DNA from: Bordetella petrii
GTDB lineage: Bacteria; Pseudomonadota; Gammaproteobacteria; Burkholderiales; Burkholderiaceae_B
Direction: 5' to 3'
DNA length: 64,000 nt
Assembly (NCBI RefSeq): GCF_017356245.1
Contig: NZ_JAFMZZ010000001.1
Location: 2,777,943-2,841,942 of the forward strand
Under the pieces are notes generated by a model, which searched no databases, was not told where the DNA came from, and saw nothing but the letters and a program-made list of their open reading frames with translations. Positions 26,693-38,074 of this stretch are shown piece by piece (positions within the stretch are counted from its first letter, which is position 1; every line of letters begins with the position of its first letter). A program made the translations under genes and the position numbers.

Positions 26693-27487
26693 ATGCTGCA
26701 AACGCTGGAAGTTGCGTACGGGCCCCAGACCGCGGTGGTCTGGCTGGCCCGGCCCGATGTGCGCAACGCGCTGGATGCGCGCCTGATCGCCGAGCTGACC
26801 GAAACGTTCATGACCCTGGGCGACGACAGCGAAGTGCGCGCCATCGTGCTGGCCGGCCGCGGCAAGGCCTTCTGCGCCGGCGCCGACCTCAACGCCATGC
26901 GCCGCAGCGCGCAGGCCAGCCAGGCCGACAACCGGGCCGACGCGCTGGCCATGGCCACGCTGCTGCACACCATCCATACCTGCCCCAAACCCACCATCGC
27001 GCGGGTGCATGGCGCCTGCATGGCGGGCGGCATGGGGCTGGCGGCGGCGTGCGACATTGCCGTGGCGGCTCGCGAGGCGCGCTTCGCCCTGACCGAGACC
27101 CGGCTGGGGCTGATACCGGCCATGATCTCGCCGTACATTCTGCGGGCCATCGGCGCGCGTGCGGCCAGCCGCTGGTTCCTGAGCGCCGAAGTGTTCGAGG
27201 CTGCCGAGGCCTGGCGCATGGGCCTGGTGCACGAGCTGTGCGAAGCCGACGAACTGGACGCCCGCATCAATGCCCTGCTGGGCAGCTTCATGCTGGCCTC
27301 GCCGCAGGCCCTGGCGGAATCGAAGCGCCTGATCCGCGAATTGTCGGGCCGGCCCATCGATGCCGCGGTGCTGGAAGACACCGCCGCCCGCCTGGCCGCG
27401 CAGCGCGCCACGGAAGACGGATGCGAAGGCATCGCGGCCTTCCTGGAAAAGCGCGCGCCGCGCTGGGTGCCGCAAGAACAGGAGTAA
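26693..27487 (+). CDS. Enoyl-CoA hydratase/isomerase family protein
   Basis: This is a 264-residue crotonase-fold enzyme. The oxyanion segment is G-K-A-F-C-A-G-A-D-L-N-A-M, then V-H-G-A-C-M-A-G-G-M-G-L-A-A-A-C-D. The usual catalytic-glutamate position lies in T-E-T-R-L-G-L-I-P, as in methylglutaconyl-CoA hydratase-like members. It begins 30 bases after the TRAP permease stop with AAGGAA upstream, so it is probably the last gene of that operon. This suggests the imported acid is metabolised as a CoA thioester. The exact substrate is unknown. Confidence 0.85.
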   Translation: MLQTLEVAYGPQTAVVWLARPDVRNALDARLIAELTETFMTLGDDSEVRAIVLAGRGKAFCAGADLNAMRRSAQASQADNRADALAMATLLHTIHTCPKPTIARVHGACMAGGMGLAAACDIAVAAREARFALTETRLGLIPAMISPYILRAIGARAASRWFLSAEVFEAAEAWRMGLVHELCEADELDARINALLGSFMLASPQALAESKRLIRELSGRPIDAAVLEDTAARLAAQRATEDGCEGIAAFLEKRAPRWVPQEQE

Positions 27488-27502
27488 GGCGCGGGCGCCT
27501 GG

Positions 27503-29836
<2,334 letters not shown>

Positions 29837-29921
29837 GGATGCGGCGGAAAGTCGTCAATAGGCGACATTTTGCCTGATTGCGGCCGCGGGCGGTGCCGCG
29901 GCCCCCGTCCGGCCCGCCGCC

Positions 29922-30377
29922 CTACTGCACCGGCACGGGCGTGGCGGGCATGCCCGGCGCGGTCGTGCCGGGGGCCGCGCCCGGCGGCACCGGGATCACG
30001 GTTTCGCGCAGCACGCCGCCGCTTTCGATGCTGCCCTTCACGCTGGTGGGCGACGACATCTGGCGCATGCAGTCCGCGCGCTGGGTCTGCGGCAGGTTGT
30101 TGCAGCGGGCCGTGGCGTTGGCGCCGTAATTGGCCGACTGGCCGTTGTCCAGGCGCTTGCGCTGCGCCTCTTCGCGCGCCGCCCCGGCTTCCCGCAGGCA
30201 GGTAGCCCGGTCCTGGTTGGTCTGGCCGCTGTTGCAGCGCTGCACGTCGTATTGGTACTGGGATTGCACAGAGCCGGACGCCGCCGCGCCGGCTGCCTGG
30301 GCGGCCGTCATGCCGGCCAGGCCCCCCGCGCCCAACATCAGGGCGCAGTACAGTTTCTGCATACGTCGCATGTTCAT
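29922..30377 (-). CDS. Small exported protein of unknown function
   Basis: I do not recognise a family. The ATG at 30377 has AAGGAG 6 bases upstream and gives 151 residues. A signal peptide is evident (M-N-M-R-R-M-Q-K, hydrophobic core, A-A-Q-A-A). The mature part has three or four cysteines in a pattern (Q-R-C-N-S, A-T-C-L-R, A-R-C-N-N, A-D-C-M-R) that could form disulfides. The C-terminal tail is Pro/Ala/Gly-rich. A similar Cys-spaced pattern occurs in short Burkholderiales periplasmic proteins. It appears to be transcribed alone. Confidence 0.65.
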   Translation of the reverse strand: MNMRRMQKLYCALMLGAGGLAGMTAAQAAGAAASGSVQSQYQYDVQRCNSGQTNQDRATCLREAGAAREEAQRKRLDNGQSANYGANATARCNNLPQTQRADCMRQMSSPTSVKGSIESGGVLRETVIPVPPGAAPGTTAPGMPATPVPVQ

Positions 30378-30462
30378 CTTCCGCTCCTTGTTGCGTTGCC
30401 GCGCCGGGCGCGGCCGTCTATTTACGGTACGGGAAAGCAGCGGCCAATAAGGAATGCAGATG

Positions 30463-30834
30463 TTACAAATCCGTCTGGCGGTTACCTGCCCCAGGCGGCG
30501 TAGCGGTCGGATACGATTCACCGCGCCGGCGCCGGTCGCGGTAGACCGCCGCGCGCATCAGCAGCATGGCGGTCACCGGCGATGAGATGAACAACAACAG
30601 CGTGATCAGGATTTCGTGCACCACCGGCCGCTGCTGCAGCGCCGAAAAAACCAGGATCGACGCCACCAGCACGCAGCCGGCGCCCATGGTGTTGCCCAGG
30701 GTGGGCGCATGGATGCGGCAGAAGAAATTATTGAAGCGCAGCAGCCCGGCCGAGCCGACCAGGGCCAGCAGGCCGCCCGCCACCAGCAGGATGCTGGCGG
30801 GAATGCCCGCCCACAGGGGGATGTCGGCGTTCAT
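30463..30834 (-). CDS. mrpG: Mrp/Pha antiporter subunit G
   Basis: This is a 123-residue membrane protein with three hydrophobic segments and the MnhG/PhaG pattern L-V-A-G-G-L-L-A-L-V-G-S-A-G-L-L-R, then R-I-H-A-P-T-L-G-N-T-M-G. The C-terminal 25 residues are polar and basic. It is the last gene of the Mrp operon and its ATG overlaps the mrpF stop by 4 bases. The multi-subunit complex exchanges sodium or potassium for protons and supports pH and salt tolerance. Confidence 0.9.
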   Translation of the reverse strand: MNADIPLWAGIPASILLVAGGLLALVGSAGLLRFNNFFCRIHAPTLGNTMGAGCVLVASILVFSALQQRPVVHEILITLLLFISSPVTAMLLMRAAVYRDRRRRGESYPTATPPGAGNRQTDL

Positions 30835-31112
30835 GGTTCGATTACCTCGCCGCGCAGCAGGAACTTGGCCATGGCGGTGGCGCCCACGAACCCGAACAGG
30901 GCGATCAGCAGCGCCACGTCGAAATACACCGGCGTGCCCGAGCGCACGCCGAAGGTCAGCGCGGCCAGCATGCCGTTGATGTAAAGCGCGTCGAGCGCCA
31001 GCACGCGGTCTTGCGCGGTGGGCCCGCGCACCAGCCGCACGGTGCCGCACGCCATGCCCAGCACAAAGCACAGCAAGGCGAACGACGCGGCCCAGTACAG
31101 GACGAGGTTCAT
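30831..31112 (-). CDS. mrpF: Mrp/Pha antiporter subunit F
   Basis: This is a 93-residue membrane protein with three hydrophobic segments. The conserved V-R-G-P-T-A-Q-D-R-V-L-A-L-D-A-L-Y segment is diagnostic for MnhF/PhaF. It overlaps mrpE upstream and mrpG downstream by 4 bases each, so all three are translationally coupled. Confidence 0.9.
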   Translation of the reverse strand: MNLVLYWAASFALLCFVLGMACGTVRLVRGPTAQDRVLALDALYINGMLAALTFGVRSGTPVYFDVALLIALFGFVGATAMAKFLLRGEVIEP

Positions 31113-31585
31113 TCGAAGATCTCCTTCAGGGTGCGCTCGTAGCGCCGCTTGATCAGGTCGATCCAGGCCTGTTCGTTTTCCAGGTCGAGCACGTGCAGCG
31201 TCAGGGTGTCGTCGGACACATCCACCCATACCGTGCCGGGCGTGTAGGTCAGGATGCAGCCCAGCAGCGCGCGCGCATGCGGATCGCGCAGCTCGAGCGG
31301 GATGTGCACGTAGCCGGGCGAGAATTCGCGCCGGAAGTCGAGGATCAGCCTGCCCACCGCGATATTCGAGCGCACGATGTCGACCGCCACGCGCCAGACC
31401 AGGCCGGGCAGCAGCCACAGCTTGTGCGGCCGGCTGCGCAACGGCCGCAGGCGGCTGGCCGCGAAGCCCAGCCACAGCGCCAGGAACAGGCCCAGCGCCA
31501 CCTGCCCCGCCGACAGCGACTCGTTGAGCAGCAGCCACAGAGCCAGCAGCACCGCAGGCAGCAACAGCAGGTACGCGCGCCGCAT
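31109..31585 (-). CDS. mrpE: Mrp/Pha antiporter subunit E
   Basis: This is a 158-residue MnhE-type protein with two N-terminal membrane segments and a cytoplasmic C-terminal domain. The family pattern L-T-Y-T-P-G-T-V-W-V-D is near residue 110, followed by L-H-V-L-D. The ATG at 31585 shares one base with the mrpD stop (TGATG). It is needed for assembly of the antiporter in studied systems. Confidence 0.9.
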   Translation of the reverse strand: MRRAYLLLLPAVLLALWLLLNESLSAGQVALGLFLALWLGFAASRLRPLRSRPHKLWLLPGLVWRVAVDIVRSNIAVGRLILDFRREFSPGYVHIPLELRDPHARALLGCILTYTPGTVWVDVSDDTLTLHVLDLENEQAWIDLIKRRYERTLKEIFE

Positions 31586-33210
31586 CACTGGCCCTCCAGG
31601 TTGCGCACGGTGCCGGCCGACAGCACCGCGTCGATATACAGCGCCGGCTGGTCGAGCACGCGGGCGGCTTCGTCCAGGTAGGCCGACACCGGCCCGGCCC
31701 CGGCCGCCAGGCCCACGCACAGCAGGATCAGCACGGCCACCGGGCCGGCTTCGCTGAGGCGCAGGCGCGGCGTGCTGCGCTCGTCGGCGCTCCAGAAGAT
31801 GCGGATGCCGGCGCGGCCGAACGCCACGATGCCGGCCAGGCCGGACACCAGCACCGCGGCCACCAGGACCCAGGCGTCGGCCGGCTGCACCGATGCATTG
31901 GCCGCGCTGACCGCCGCCGACAGCAGCGAGAACTTGGCCACGAAGCCCGACAGCGGCGGCAGGCCGGTGACCAGCAAGGCGCACGACACGAAGGCCAGGC
32001 CCAGGAAGGCCATGGCCGCCGGGATGGCCACGCCGACCACGTCGTCGGAACGGTTGGGCGCTTCGGGGTCATCGAGGTCGAACATGTCCATGGTGACGGC
32101 CAGCACATTGGCGCCGAATGTGCGCGTGCGCTCGACCAGTTCGACCAGCATGAAAAAGGCGCCGGTGGTCAGCACCGAGCTGAGCAGGTAGAACAGCGCC
32201 GGCCCAGTCAGGGTGACGCCGGGCATGCCCAGCGCGGTCAGCAGCGTGCCGGCCGAGATGATGACGCAATAGCCCACCATTTGTTCGAGCTGCTGCGTGG
32301 CCAGCAGGCCGATGGCGCCGAACACCAGCGTGGCCAGCCCGGCGGCGAACATCCAGTCGAGGCTGAAGGCGGCCGGCGCGCCGGTGGGCAGCAGCAGCGA
32401 GCCGATGCGCAGCAAGGCATAAATGCCGACCTTGGTCATGATGGAAAATACCGCCGCCACCGGCGCGCTGGCCGATCCGTAGCCGCGCACCAGCCAGAAG
32501 TTCAGCGGCCACGCCCCGGCCTTGACCAGGAAGGCGATGCCCAGCACGGCGGCGCCGGCCTCGAACAGCAGCCGCTCGCTGCCGTCCAGCGTGCCCGCGC
32601 GCACCGCCAGGTCGGCCAGGTTCAGGGTGCCGGTCACGCCGTAGATGGGCGCGATGCTGATCAGCAGCAGGAACGACGCCACCAGGTTGACGACGATGTA
32701 GTGCAGCCCGGCGCTGACCCGCGCCGCGCCCGAGCCATGCAGCAGCAGGCCGTAGGACGCGGCCAGCAGCACCTCGAAGAACACGAACAGGTTGAACAGA
32801 TCGCCCGTGAGGAAGGCGCCGTTCAGGCCCATCAGCAGGAACTGGAACAAGGGGTGGAAATGCACGCCCAGGCGATCCCAGCGCGCCAGCGAGTAGATCA
32901 GCGCCGCCAGCCCCAGCACCGCATTGAGCGCCAGCATGATGGCCGACAGCCGGTCGACCACCAGCACGATGCCGAACGGCGCCGGCCAGTCGCCGGGCAG
33001 GTAGACGCCGACGCCTGTGGGCCAGTGCCCCCCTGCCCCGGCCGCCAGCGCCAGCAGGGCGATGGCGGCGGCCAGCTGGGCCAGCCCCGACGCCACCGCG
33101 ATGCCGGCCCGCAGGCCGCGGCGGGTGTCGGCCAGCAGCAGCATCGCCGCGCCGGCGATCAGCGGCACCGCGATGGGATAGATGGGCGCGTGTTGCAGCC
33201 AGTCGATCAA
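31585..33210 (-). CDS. mrpD: Mrp/Pha antiporter subunit D
   Basis: This is a 541-residue membrane protein related to the Nuo proton-pumping subunits. It has about 14 hydrophobic segments and the conserved L-V-K-A-G-A-W-P-L-N-F-W-L core with the key lysine. The start is TTG at 33210, overlapping the mrpC stop as TTGA. GGGAG lies about 9 bases upstream and no ATG precedes the first membrane segment. With MrpA it forms the proton and cation pathway of the complex. Confidence 0.9.
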   Translation of the reverse strand: MIDWLQHAPIYPIAVPLIAGAAMLLLADTRRGLRAGIAVASGLAQLAAAIALLALAAGAGGHWPTGVGVYLPGDWPAPFGIVLVVDRLSAIMLALNAVLGLAALIYSLARWDRLGVHFHPLFQFLLMGLNGAFLTGDLFNLFVFFEVLLAASYGLLLHGSGAARVSAGLHYIVVNLVASFLLLISIAPIYGVTGTLNLADLAVRAGTLDGSERLLFEAGAAVLGIAFLVKAGAWPLNFWLVRGYGSASAPVAAVFSIMTKVGIYALLRIGSLLLPTGAPAAFSLDWMFAAGLATLVFGAIGLLATQQLEQMVGYCVIISAGTLLTALGMPGVTLTGPALFYLLSSVLTTGAFFMLVELVERTRTFGANVLAVTMDMFDLDDPEAPNRSDDVVGVAIPAAMAFLGLAFVSCALLVTGLPPLSGFVAKFSLLSAAVSAANASVQPADAWVLVAAVLVSGLAGIVAFGRAGIRIFWSADERSTPRLRLSEAGPVAVLILLCVGLAAGAGPVSAYLDEAARVLDQPALYIDAVLSAGTVRNLEGQ

Positions 33211-33551
33211 GATTCCGACTCCCTGCCATCGACATGGTCAGTGCCGGTGAGGCCGCGCGAGGCCAGCAGCACCACCAGGAACAGCGCGGTGGTGGCGAAG
33301 CCGATGACGATGGCGGTAAGCACCAGCGCCTGGGGCAGCGGATCGGCCATCGCGGCCGGGTCGGGCGCCACCGCCGGGTCGATGACCGGCGGGCGGCCGA
33401 CCGTCAGCCGGCCGATGCCGAAAATGAACAGGTTGACGGCGTACGAGACCAGCGTCAGCCCCATGATGAGCTGGAAGGTGCGCGGCCGCAGAATCAGCCA
33501 CACGCCGGATCCGGCCAGCACGCCGATAGCGGCGGCGTATATCAATTCCAT
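33207..33551 (-). CDS. mrpC: Mrp/Pha antiporter subunit C
   Basis: This is a 114-residue NuoK-like membrane protein with three hydrophobic segments. The pattern G-L-T-L-V-S-Y-A-V-N-L-F-I-F is followed by D-P-L-P-Q-A-L-V-L-T-A-I-V-I-G-F-A-T-T-A, as in MnhC/PhaC. Its start shares one base with the mrpA stop and its end overlaps the mrpD start. Confidence 0.9.
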   Translation of the reverse strand: MELIYAAAIGVLAGSGVWLILRPRTFQLIMGLTLVSYAVNLFIFGIGRLTVGRPPVIDPAVAPDPAAMADPLPQALVLTAIVIGFATTALFLVVLLASRGLTGTDHVDGRESES

Positions 33552-36466
33552 CAGGCGGTACCTCCGGCTTCTTGCGCGGCTGCCTGGGCTTCGGCCGCCG
33601 CCTTGCGCTGCGCGCGCAGTGATTGGTGGGCCAGCGCAACCAGCACCAGCAAGGTGCCGCCGACCACCAGCATATAAACGCCCACGTCGAACAGCAGCAC
33701 GGTGGAAAGATGGATGTGCCCGAGCAGCGGCACCGGGACATCCCAGGCCAGCGCCGACAGGAACGGCCGCGCGGCCAGCCAGGCCGACGTGGCGGTAAGG
33801 CCGGCGCACAGCAGGCCCAGCCCGATCCAGTGCTGGGGGTTGAGGCGGCTGCGCGACTCGACCCAGTAGACGCCGCCCACCATGTATTGCAGGATCACCG
33901 CCGTGGCCATGACCAGGCCGCCCACAAAGCCGCCGCCCGGCTGGTTGTGGCCGCGCAGCAGCAGGTAGGCCGACACCATGGCCGCCACGGGCAGCAGCAG
34001 GCGCACCAGCACCGCCGGCAGCGCCATCGCGCCATCGGGCAGTTCCGCCTGGATGTCGGGCGCCGCGCTGGGCGCGCTGGCCGGGTCGCGCTGCTGCAGC
34101 GGCAGGTCGGCGCTTTCGGGGGCCGGCCGGAAGCGGCGCAGCAAGGCGTATACGGTGAGCGCGACGATGCCTACCACGGTGATTTCGCCCAGCGTATCGA
34201 AGCCGCGGAAGTCGACCAGGATGACATTGACCACGTTGGTGCCGCCGCCTTCCGGCAGGGCCTTGTCGACAAAGAAGGACGAGATGGTCTGCCGCGGCGA
34301 GCGCGTCAGCATGGCGTAGGCCAGCGCCGCCACCGACGTGCCCGCGACCGCGGCGATGATCACGTCGCGGGTGCGCCGCAGGCGCGCGCGCGTTTCGTGC
34401 CGTTCGCCGTCGAGGCTGCCCTCGATGCGGCGCGGCAGCCAGCGCAGCCCGGAAAGCAGCAGCACCACCGTGACCACTTCGACGGCCAGTTGCGTCAGGG
34501 CGAGGTCGGGCGCCGAAAACCAGACGAAAGTCAGACAGGTGGCCAGCCCGGCCCCGCCCGCCAGGATGAGCGCGGCCAGGCGGTGGTACTTGGCCTGGAA
34601 GGCCGTGCCGACCGCGCAGATGCCGCCCACGATCCAGAGCACGGCAAAGGCCGGATCGAGCGCCGTGACCGGAGCCGGGGCATCGTTCCAGCGGCCATGG
34701 TGCAGCGGCAGCCAGGCCACCAGCAGCGCGCCGACCACGATCAGCACCATCTGCACCTGCAGGCGCGGCGAGGCGACGCGGCCCAGCAGCCAGCCGGCCG
34801 CCACGCTGGAGTAGTCGAGCAGGAACTCGAACGAGCGCCGGCCGTCGAGCCGGTAAATGAACGGCACCCGCCCCGGCTGCGCCTGCTGGCGCGCCCGCAG
34901 CGCCAGGTACAGCGCTATGCCCGCCACCATGGCCGCGAAGCTCATGACCAGCGGCAGGTTCAGGCCGTGCCATACCGCCAGGCTGTATTCCGGCATGTTG
35001 GAGCCCAGCACACTCTGGGCGGCGGCGTGCAGGAAGGGGCCGACGGTGATGCCGGGAATCACGCCCACCACCAGGCACATCAGCACCAGCAGGCCACTGG
35101 GTACCAGCATCCAGCGCGGCGGTTCGTGCGGCGCGCGCGGCAGGTCGCGGGCGGACGGACCGAAGAAGACCTGCAGGATGAAGCGCAGCGAATAGGCCAC
35201 GCTGAAGGCGCTGGCCAGCACCGCCAGCGCCGGCAGGCCGTACTGGATGAGCGGGTCGCCGCTGACGAAGGTGGTCTCGGCGAAGAACATTTCTTTCGAG
35301 ATGAAGCCGTTGAGCAGCGGCACCCCGGCCATGGCCGCAGCCGCCACCATGGCCAGCGTGGCGGTGATGGGCATGGCGCGCCGCAGGCCGCTGAGCCGGC
35401 CCAGGTCGCGCGTGCCGGTTTCGTGGTCGACGATGCCGGCCGCCATGAACAGCGACGCCTTGAAGGTGGCGTGGTTGACCATGTGGAAGATGGCCGCCAC
35501 CAGCCCCAGCGAGCTGTTCATGCCCAGCAGCAGCGTGATCAGGCCCAGGTGGCTGATGGTGGAATAGGCCAGCACGCCTTTCATGTCTTGCTGGAAGATC
35601 GCCGCGTAGGCCCCCAGCACCAGCGAGCACAGCCCCGCCCCGCCGATGATCCAGAACCATTCTTCGGTGCCGGCCAGCACCGGCCAGAAGCGCGCCAGCA
35701 GGAACACGCCGGCCTTCACCATGGTGGCCGAATGCAGGTAGGCCGACACCGGCGTGGGCGCGGCCATGGCGTTGGGCAGCCAGAACTGGAAGGGAAACTG
35801 CGCGCTTTTGGTCAGCGCGCCCAGCGCCACCAGGGCGACCACGGCCGGGTACCAGGGATCGGCCCGCACCAGGTCGCCGGACGCGAGTACGCGGTCGAGG
35901 TCGTAGCTGCCGACGATGTGGCCCAGGATGAGCACGCCGGCCAGCAGGCACAGCCCGCCCGCGCCGGTGACGGTGAGCGCCATGCGCGCGCCCCGCTTGG
36001 CGTCGAGCCGGTGGTGCCAATAGGCGATCAGCATGAACGACGCCAGGCTGGTCATTTCCCAGAACAGCACCAGCTGGATCAGGTTGCCCGACAGCACCAC
36101 GCCCAGCATGGCGGCCATGAAGGCCAGGAAAAACGAGAAGAAGCGCGGCACCGGGTCTTCGGGCGACATGTAGTACCGCGCGTACAGCACCACCAGCGCG
36201 CCCATGCCCGAGACGATCAGCGCGAACAGCCAGGCGTAGCCGTCCATGCGCAGGGTGAACTGCAGGCCCAGCGCCGGCGCCCACGCCAGGTCGGCCCGGA
36301 TTACGCCGCCGTCGGCAACCTGCGGGTACAGGCCGGCCACCAGCAGCATGCATGCCAGCGCGGTAAGGCCGGCCAGCCAGGCCTCGGCATTGCGGGCGTT
36401 GGACGGCAGCAGCGCGGCGCACAGGCTGCCGGCAAACGGCAGAGCGAGGATGAGAATCAGCGACAT
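33551..36466 (-). CDS. mrpA: Fused Mrp/Pha antiporter subunits A and B (PhaAB type)
   Basis: This is a 971-residue polytopic membrane protein. The N-terminal two thirds are MrpA-like and NuoL-related: L-F-W-E-M-T-S-L-A-S-F, then K-S-A-Q-F-P-F-Q-F-W-L-P-N-A-M and A-P-T-P-V-S-A-Y-L-H-S-A-T-M-V-K-A. The MbhE/D-like part follows. From about residue 814 the sequence is MrpB-like (H-N-Q-P-G-G-G-F-V-G-G-L). The A-B fusion is the PhaAB arrangement and gives a six-gene instead of a seven-gene operon. The ATG at 36466 matches the family start. Its promoter must lie in the 257-base gap shared with the divergent Bug receptor gene. Confidence 0.92.
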   Translation of the reverse strand: MSLILILALPFAGSLCAALLPSNARNAEAWLAGLTALACMLLVAGLYPQVADGGVIRADLAWAPALGLQFTLRMDGYAWLFALIVSGMGALVVLYARYYMSPEDPVPRFFSFFLAFMAAMLGVVLSGNLIQLVLFWEMTSLASFMLIAYWHHRLDAKRGARMALTVTGAGGLCLLAGVLILGHIVGSYDLDRVLASGDLVRADPWYPAVVALVALGALTKSAQFPFQFWLPNAMAAPTPVSAYLHSATMVKAGVFLLARFWPVLAGTEEWFWIIGGAGLCSLVLGAYAAIFQQDMKGVLAYSTISHLGLITLLLGMNSSLGLVAAIFHMVNHATFKASLFMAAGIVDHETGTRDLGRLSGLRRAMPITATLAMVAAAAMAGVPLLNGFISKEMFFAETTFVSGDPLIQYGLPALAVLASAFSVAYSLRFILQVFFGPSARDLPRAPHEPPRWMLVPSGLLVLMCLVVGVIPGITVGPFLHAAAQSVLGSNMPEYSLAVWHGLNLPLVMSFAAMVAGIALYLALRARQQAQPGRVPFIYRLDGRRSFEFLLDYSSVAAGWLLGRVASPRLQVQMVLIVVGALLVAWLPLHHGRWNDAPAPVTALDPAFAVLWIVGGICAVGTAFQAKYHRLAALILAGGAGLATCLTFVWFSAPDLALTQLAVEVVTVVLLLSGLRWLPRRIEGSLDGERHETRARLRRTRDVIIAAVAGTSVAALAYAMLTRSPRQTISSFFVDKALPEGGGTNVVNVILVDFRGFDTLGEITVVGIVALTVYALLRRFRPAPESADLPLQQRDPASAPSAAPDIQAELPDGAMALPAVLVRLLLPVAAMVSAYLLLRGHNQPGGGFVGGLVMATAVILQYMVGGVYWVESRSRLNPQHWIGLGLLCAGLTATSAWLAARPFLSALAWDVPVPLLGHIHLSTVLLFDVGVYMLVVGGTLLVLVALAHQSLRAQRKAAAEAQAAAQEAGGTA

Positions 36467-36723
36467 GGCGTTCCGGGAGGACCAGCGGCTTGTCTCGTGG
36501 GCGTGAGCCAAGCATACGGCCAGGGTGGCGTTACTCGGAAGCCCGGCGTGGCGCGCCGTTGCAGCGACGCCGCGACCGCGACGCCAGCGCGTCGAAGAAG
36601 CCGGCCAGGAATCCACCCCGAAAAATATCAGATTCTTGTAAGGTTCGCACGGCGCGGGGATTGCCTAGTGCAATAATGCGCGCGCATCCGACCCGTTATG
36701 GCGGAATGCGCACAGGAGACTTT

Positions 36724-37701
36724 ATGTTGAAGCACACCCCCTTTTTCAAGACTGCACTGCTGGCCGCGGCCTGCCTGATCGGCGCCGGCGCCCATGCCCA
36801 GGGCTACCCCGAGCGCCCCGTGCGCCTGCTGGTGCCCTTTGCCGCGGGCGGCACCACCGACCTGGTGGCGCGCATCGTGGCCGACGGCCTCAGCCGCGAG
36901 CTGGGCCAGCCGGTAGTGGTCGAGAACCGCGGCGGCGGCGGCGGCGCGATCGGCGCCGAAGCCCTGACCAAGGCCGCGCCCGACGGCTATACCCTGGGCG
37001 TGGCCACGGTGAGCACCATGGCCACCAACCCCGCCACCAACGCGCTGACCCCGTACGATCCGCTGAAAGACTTCACGCCGATCACCAACCTGGTCAACGT
37101 GCCCAACGTGTTGACGGTGAACCCGAAAACGCCGGCCAAGACCCTGAAGGAATTCATCGCCCTGCTGAAGTCGCAGCCCGGCACGTACAGCTATGCATCG
37201 GCCGGCACGGGCAGCATCTCGCACCTGGACGGCGAGCTGTTCAAGTCGCTGACGGGCACCGACATGATCCACGTGCCCTACCGGGGTTCGGGCCCGGCGC
37301 TCAATGACACGCTGGCCGGCCAGGTCAGCGCCCAGTTCGACAACCTGCCGTCGTCGATCTCGCACATCCAGGCCGGCAAGCTGCGCGCGCTGGCCGTGGC
37401 CGCCCCGGCGCGCGTGGCCAGCCTGCCCGACGTGCCCACCTTCGCCGAAGCGGGCCTGCCCGCCATGGACAACATGGCCTGGTACGGCCTGGTGGCCCCG
37501 GCCGGCGTGTCGCCCGCCATCGTCAAGCGCGTGCACGACGCGGCCGTGAAAACACTGCAGGACCCGGCCATTCGCCAGCGCCTGGAAGAGCGCGGCGCCC
37601 TGGTCGACGGCAACACGCCCGAGCAGTACGCGGCACAGATCAAGCACGAGCTCGAACTGCGCAAGCGCATCGCCAAAGAGCAGAACATCCGGCTGAACTG
37701 A
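36724..37701 (+). CDS. Bug-family tripartite tricarboxylate transporter receptor (TctC-like)
   Basis: This is a 325-residue periplasmic solute-binding protein. Bug receptors are massively expanded in Bordetella and relatives, mostly as orphans like this one without membrane subunits nearby. The signal peptide ends A-H-A-Q. The mature start is Y-P-E-R-P-V-R-L-L-V-P-F-A-A-G-G-T-T-D, followed by V-V-V-E-N-R-G-G-G-G-G-A-I-G, P-Y-R-G-S-G-P-A and D-V-P-T-F-A-E-A-G. The ATG at 36724 has AGGAGA with a 5-base spacer. Ligands of the family include carboxylates and amino acids; here it is unknown. Confidence 0.92.
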   Translation: MLKHTPFFKTALLAAACLIGAGAHAQGYPERPVRLLVPFAAGGTTDLVARIVADGLSRELGQPVVVENRGGGGGAIGAEALTKAAPDGYTLGVATVSTMATNPATNALTPYDPLKDFTPITNLVNVPNVLTVNPKTPAKTLKEFIALLKSQPGTYSYASAGTGSISHLDGELFKSLTGTDMIHVPYRGSGPALNDTLAGQVSAQFDNLPSSISHIQAGKLRALAVAAPARVASLPDVPTFAEAGLPAMDNMAWYGLVAPAGVSPAIVKRVHDAAVKTLQDPAIRQRLEERGALVDGNTPEQYAAQIKHELELRKRIAKEQNIRLN

Positions 37702-37723
37702 GCCGGGACGGTGAGCTCGGTAA

Positions 37724-37815
37724 GGTGTCGGGCTCCCGTCAGAGTGCCAGGCACCGTGCTGTTGAGACAGTCGCTGCACACTTCGGTGTCTGACACCCTG
37801 CGGGAGTCAGACACC
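37724..37815 (+). repeat. Family A intergenic repeat, copy A2
   Basis: This is about 92 bp. The first hairpin is imperfect (37724-37755). The second pairs GGTGTCTGAC (37785-37794) with GTCAGACACC (37806-37815), an A-A mismatch and a CCC/GGG inner stem with loop TGC. It begins 23 bases after the Bug receptor stop. A family B element follows 29 bases later. Confidence 0.85.
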
Positions 37816-37844
37816 CGGCCGAGCCACCAACGACACGGATGCTG

Positions 37845-38068
37845 TGCGGCGGTTCGACTCACTGATCGAGTCCCGCGGCGTCCGGCCGGGCGGTGGCGGC
37901 GCGTTGGGCGGCGGGGCAGCCTGCGCAGCAGGCCGAGGGCGCCTGGTTGCGCCCGAGCCCGACGCACGTGCGCCGCCACCGCCCGGCCGGACGCCGCGGG
38001 ACGGGGCTAGAACGCAACTCTCAGCGCCCCTTCCCAGCGCAACCTCCCAGCGCAATACCCACAGGCGC
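37845..38068 (-). repeat. Family B structured intergenic repeat, copy B1
   Basis: This element is about 224 bp, sense orientation taken from the YhaN-like gene whose stop codon lies 7 bases away. It has 32-nt perfectly complementary arms at 37871-37902 and 37970-38001 enclosing a 67-nt core. The core itself has two small hairpins: GCCTGC/GCAGGC (37919-37933) and GGGCGC/GCGCCC (37937-37954). Flanks shared with copy B2 are TGCGGCGGTTCGA at one end and GCGCCTGTGGNTATTGCGCT at the other. Three arm base pairs differ from B2 with pairing kept. Confidence 0.85.
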
Positions 38069-38074
38069 CTGAAC

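Noticed and set aside
33623..36676. Very long open frame on the plus strand opposite mrpA-mrpC
   Set aside because: The translation is rich in Gln, His, Arg and Gly without any domain, as expected for the antisense of a GC-rich membrane-protein gene. The minus strand encodes clear Mrp subunits.
37845..38068. Family B as an insertion sequence, group II intron or riboswitch
   Set aside because: There is no coding capacity, no transposase remnant and no target duplication seen; it lies at gene 3' ends, not in leaders, so riboswitch is unlikely. Structured repeat is the most that can be claimed.
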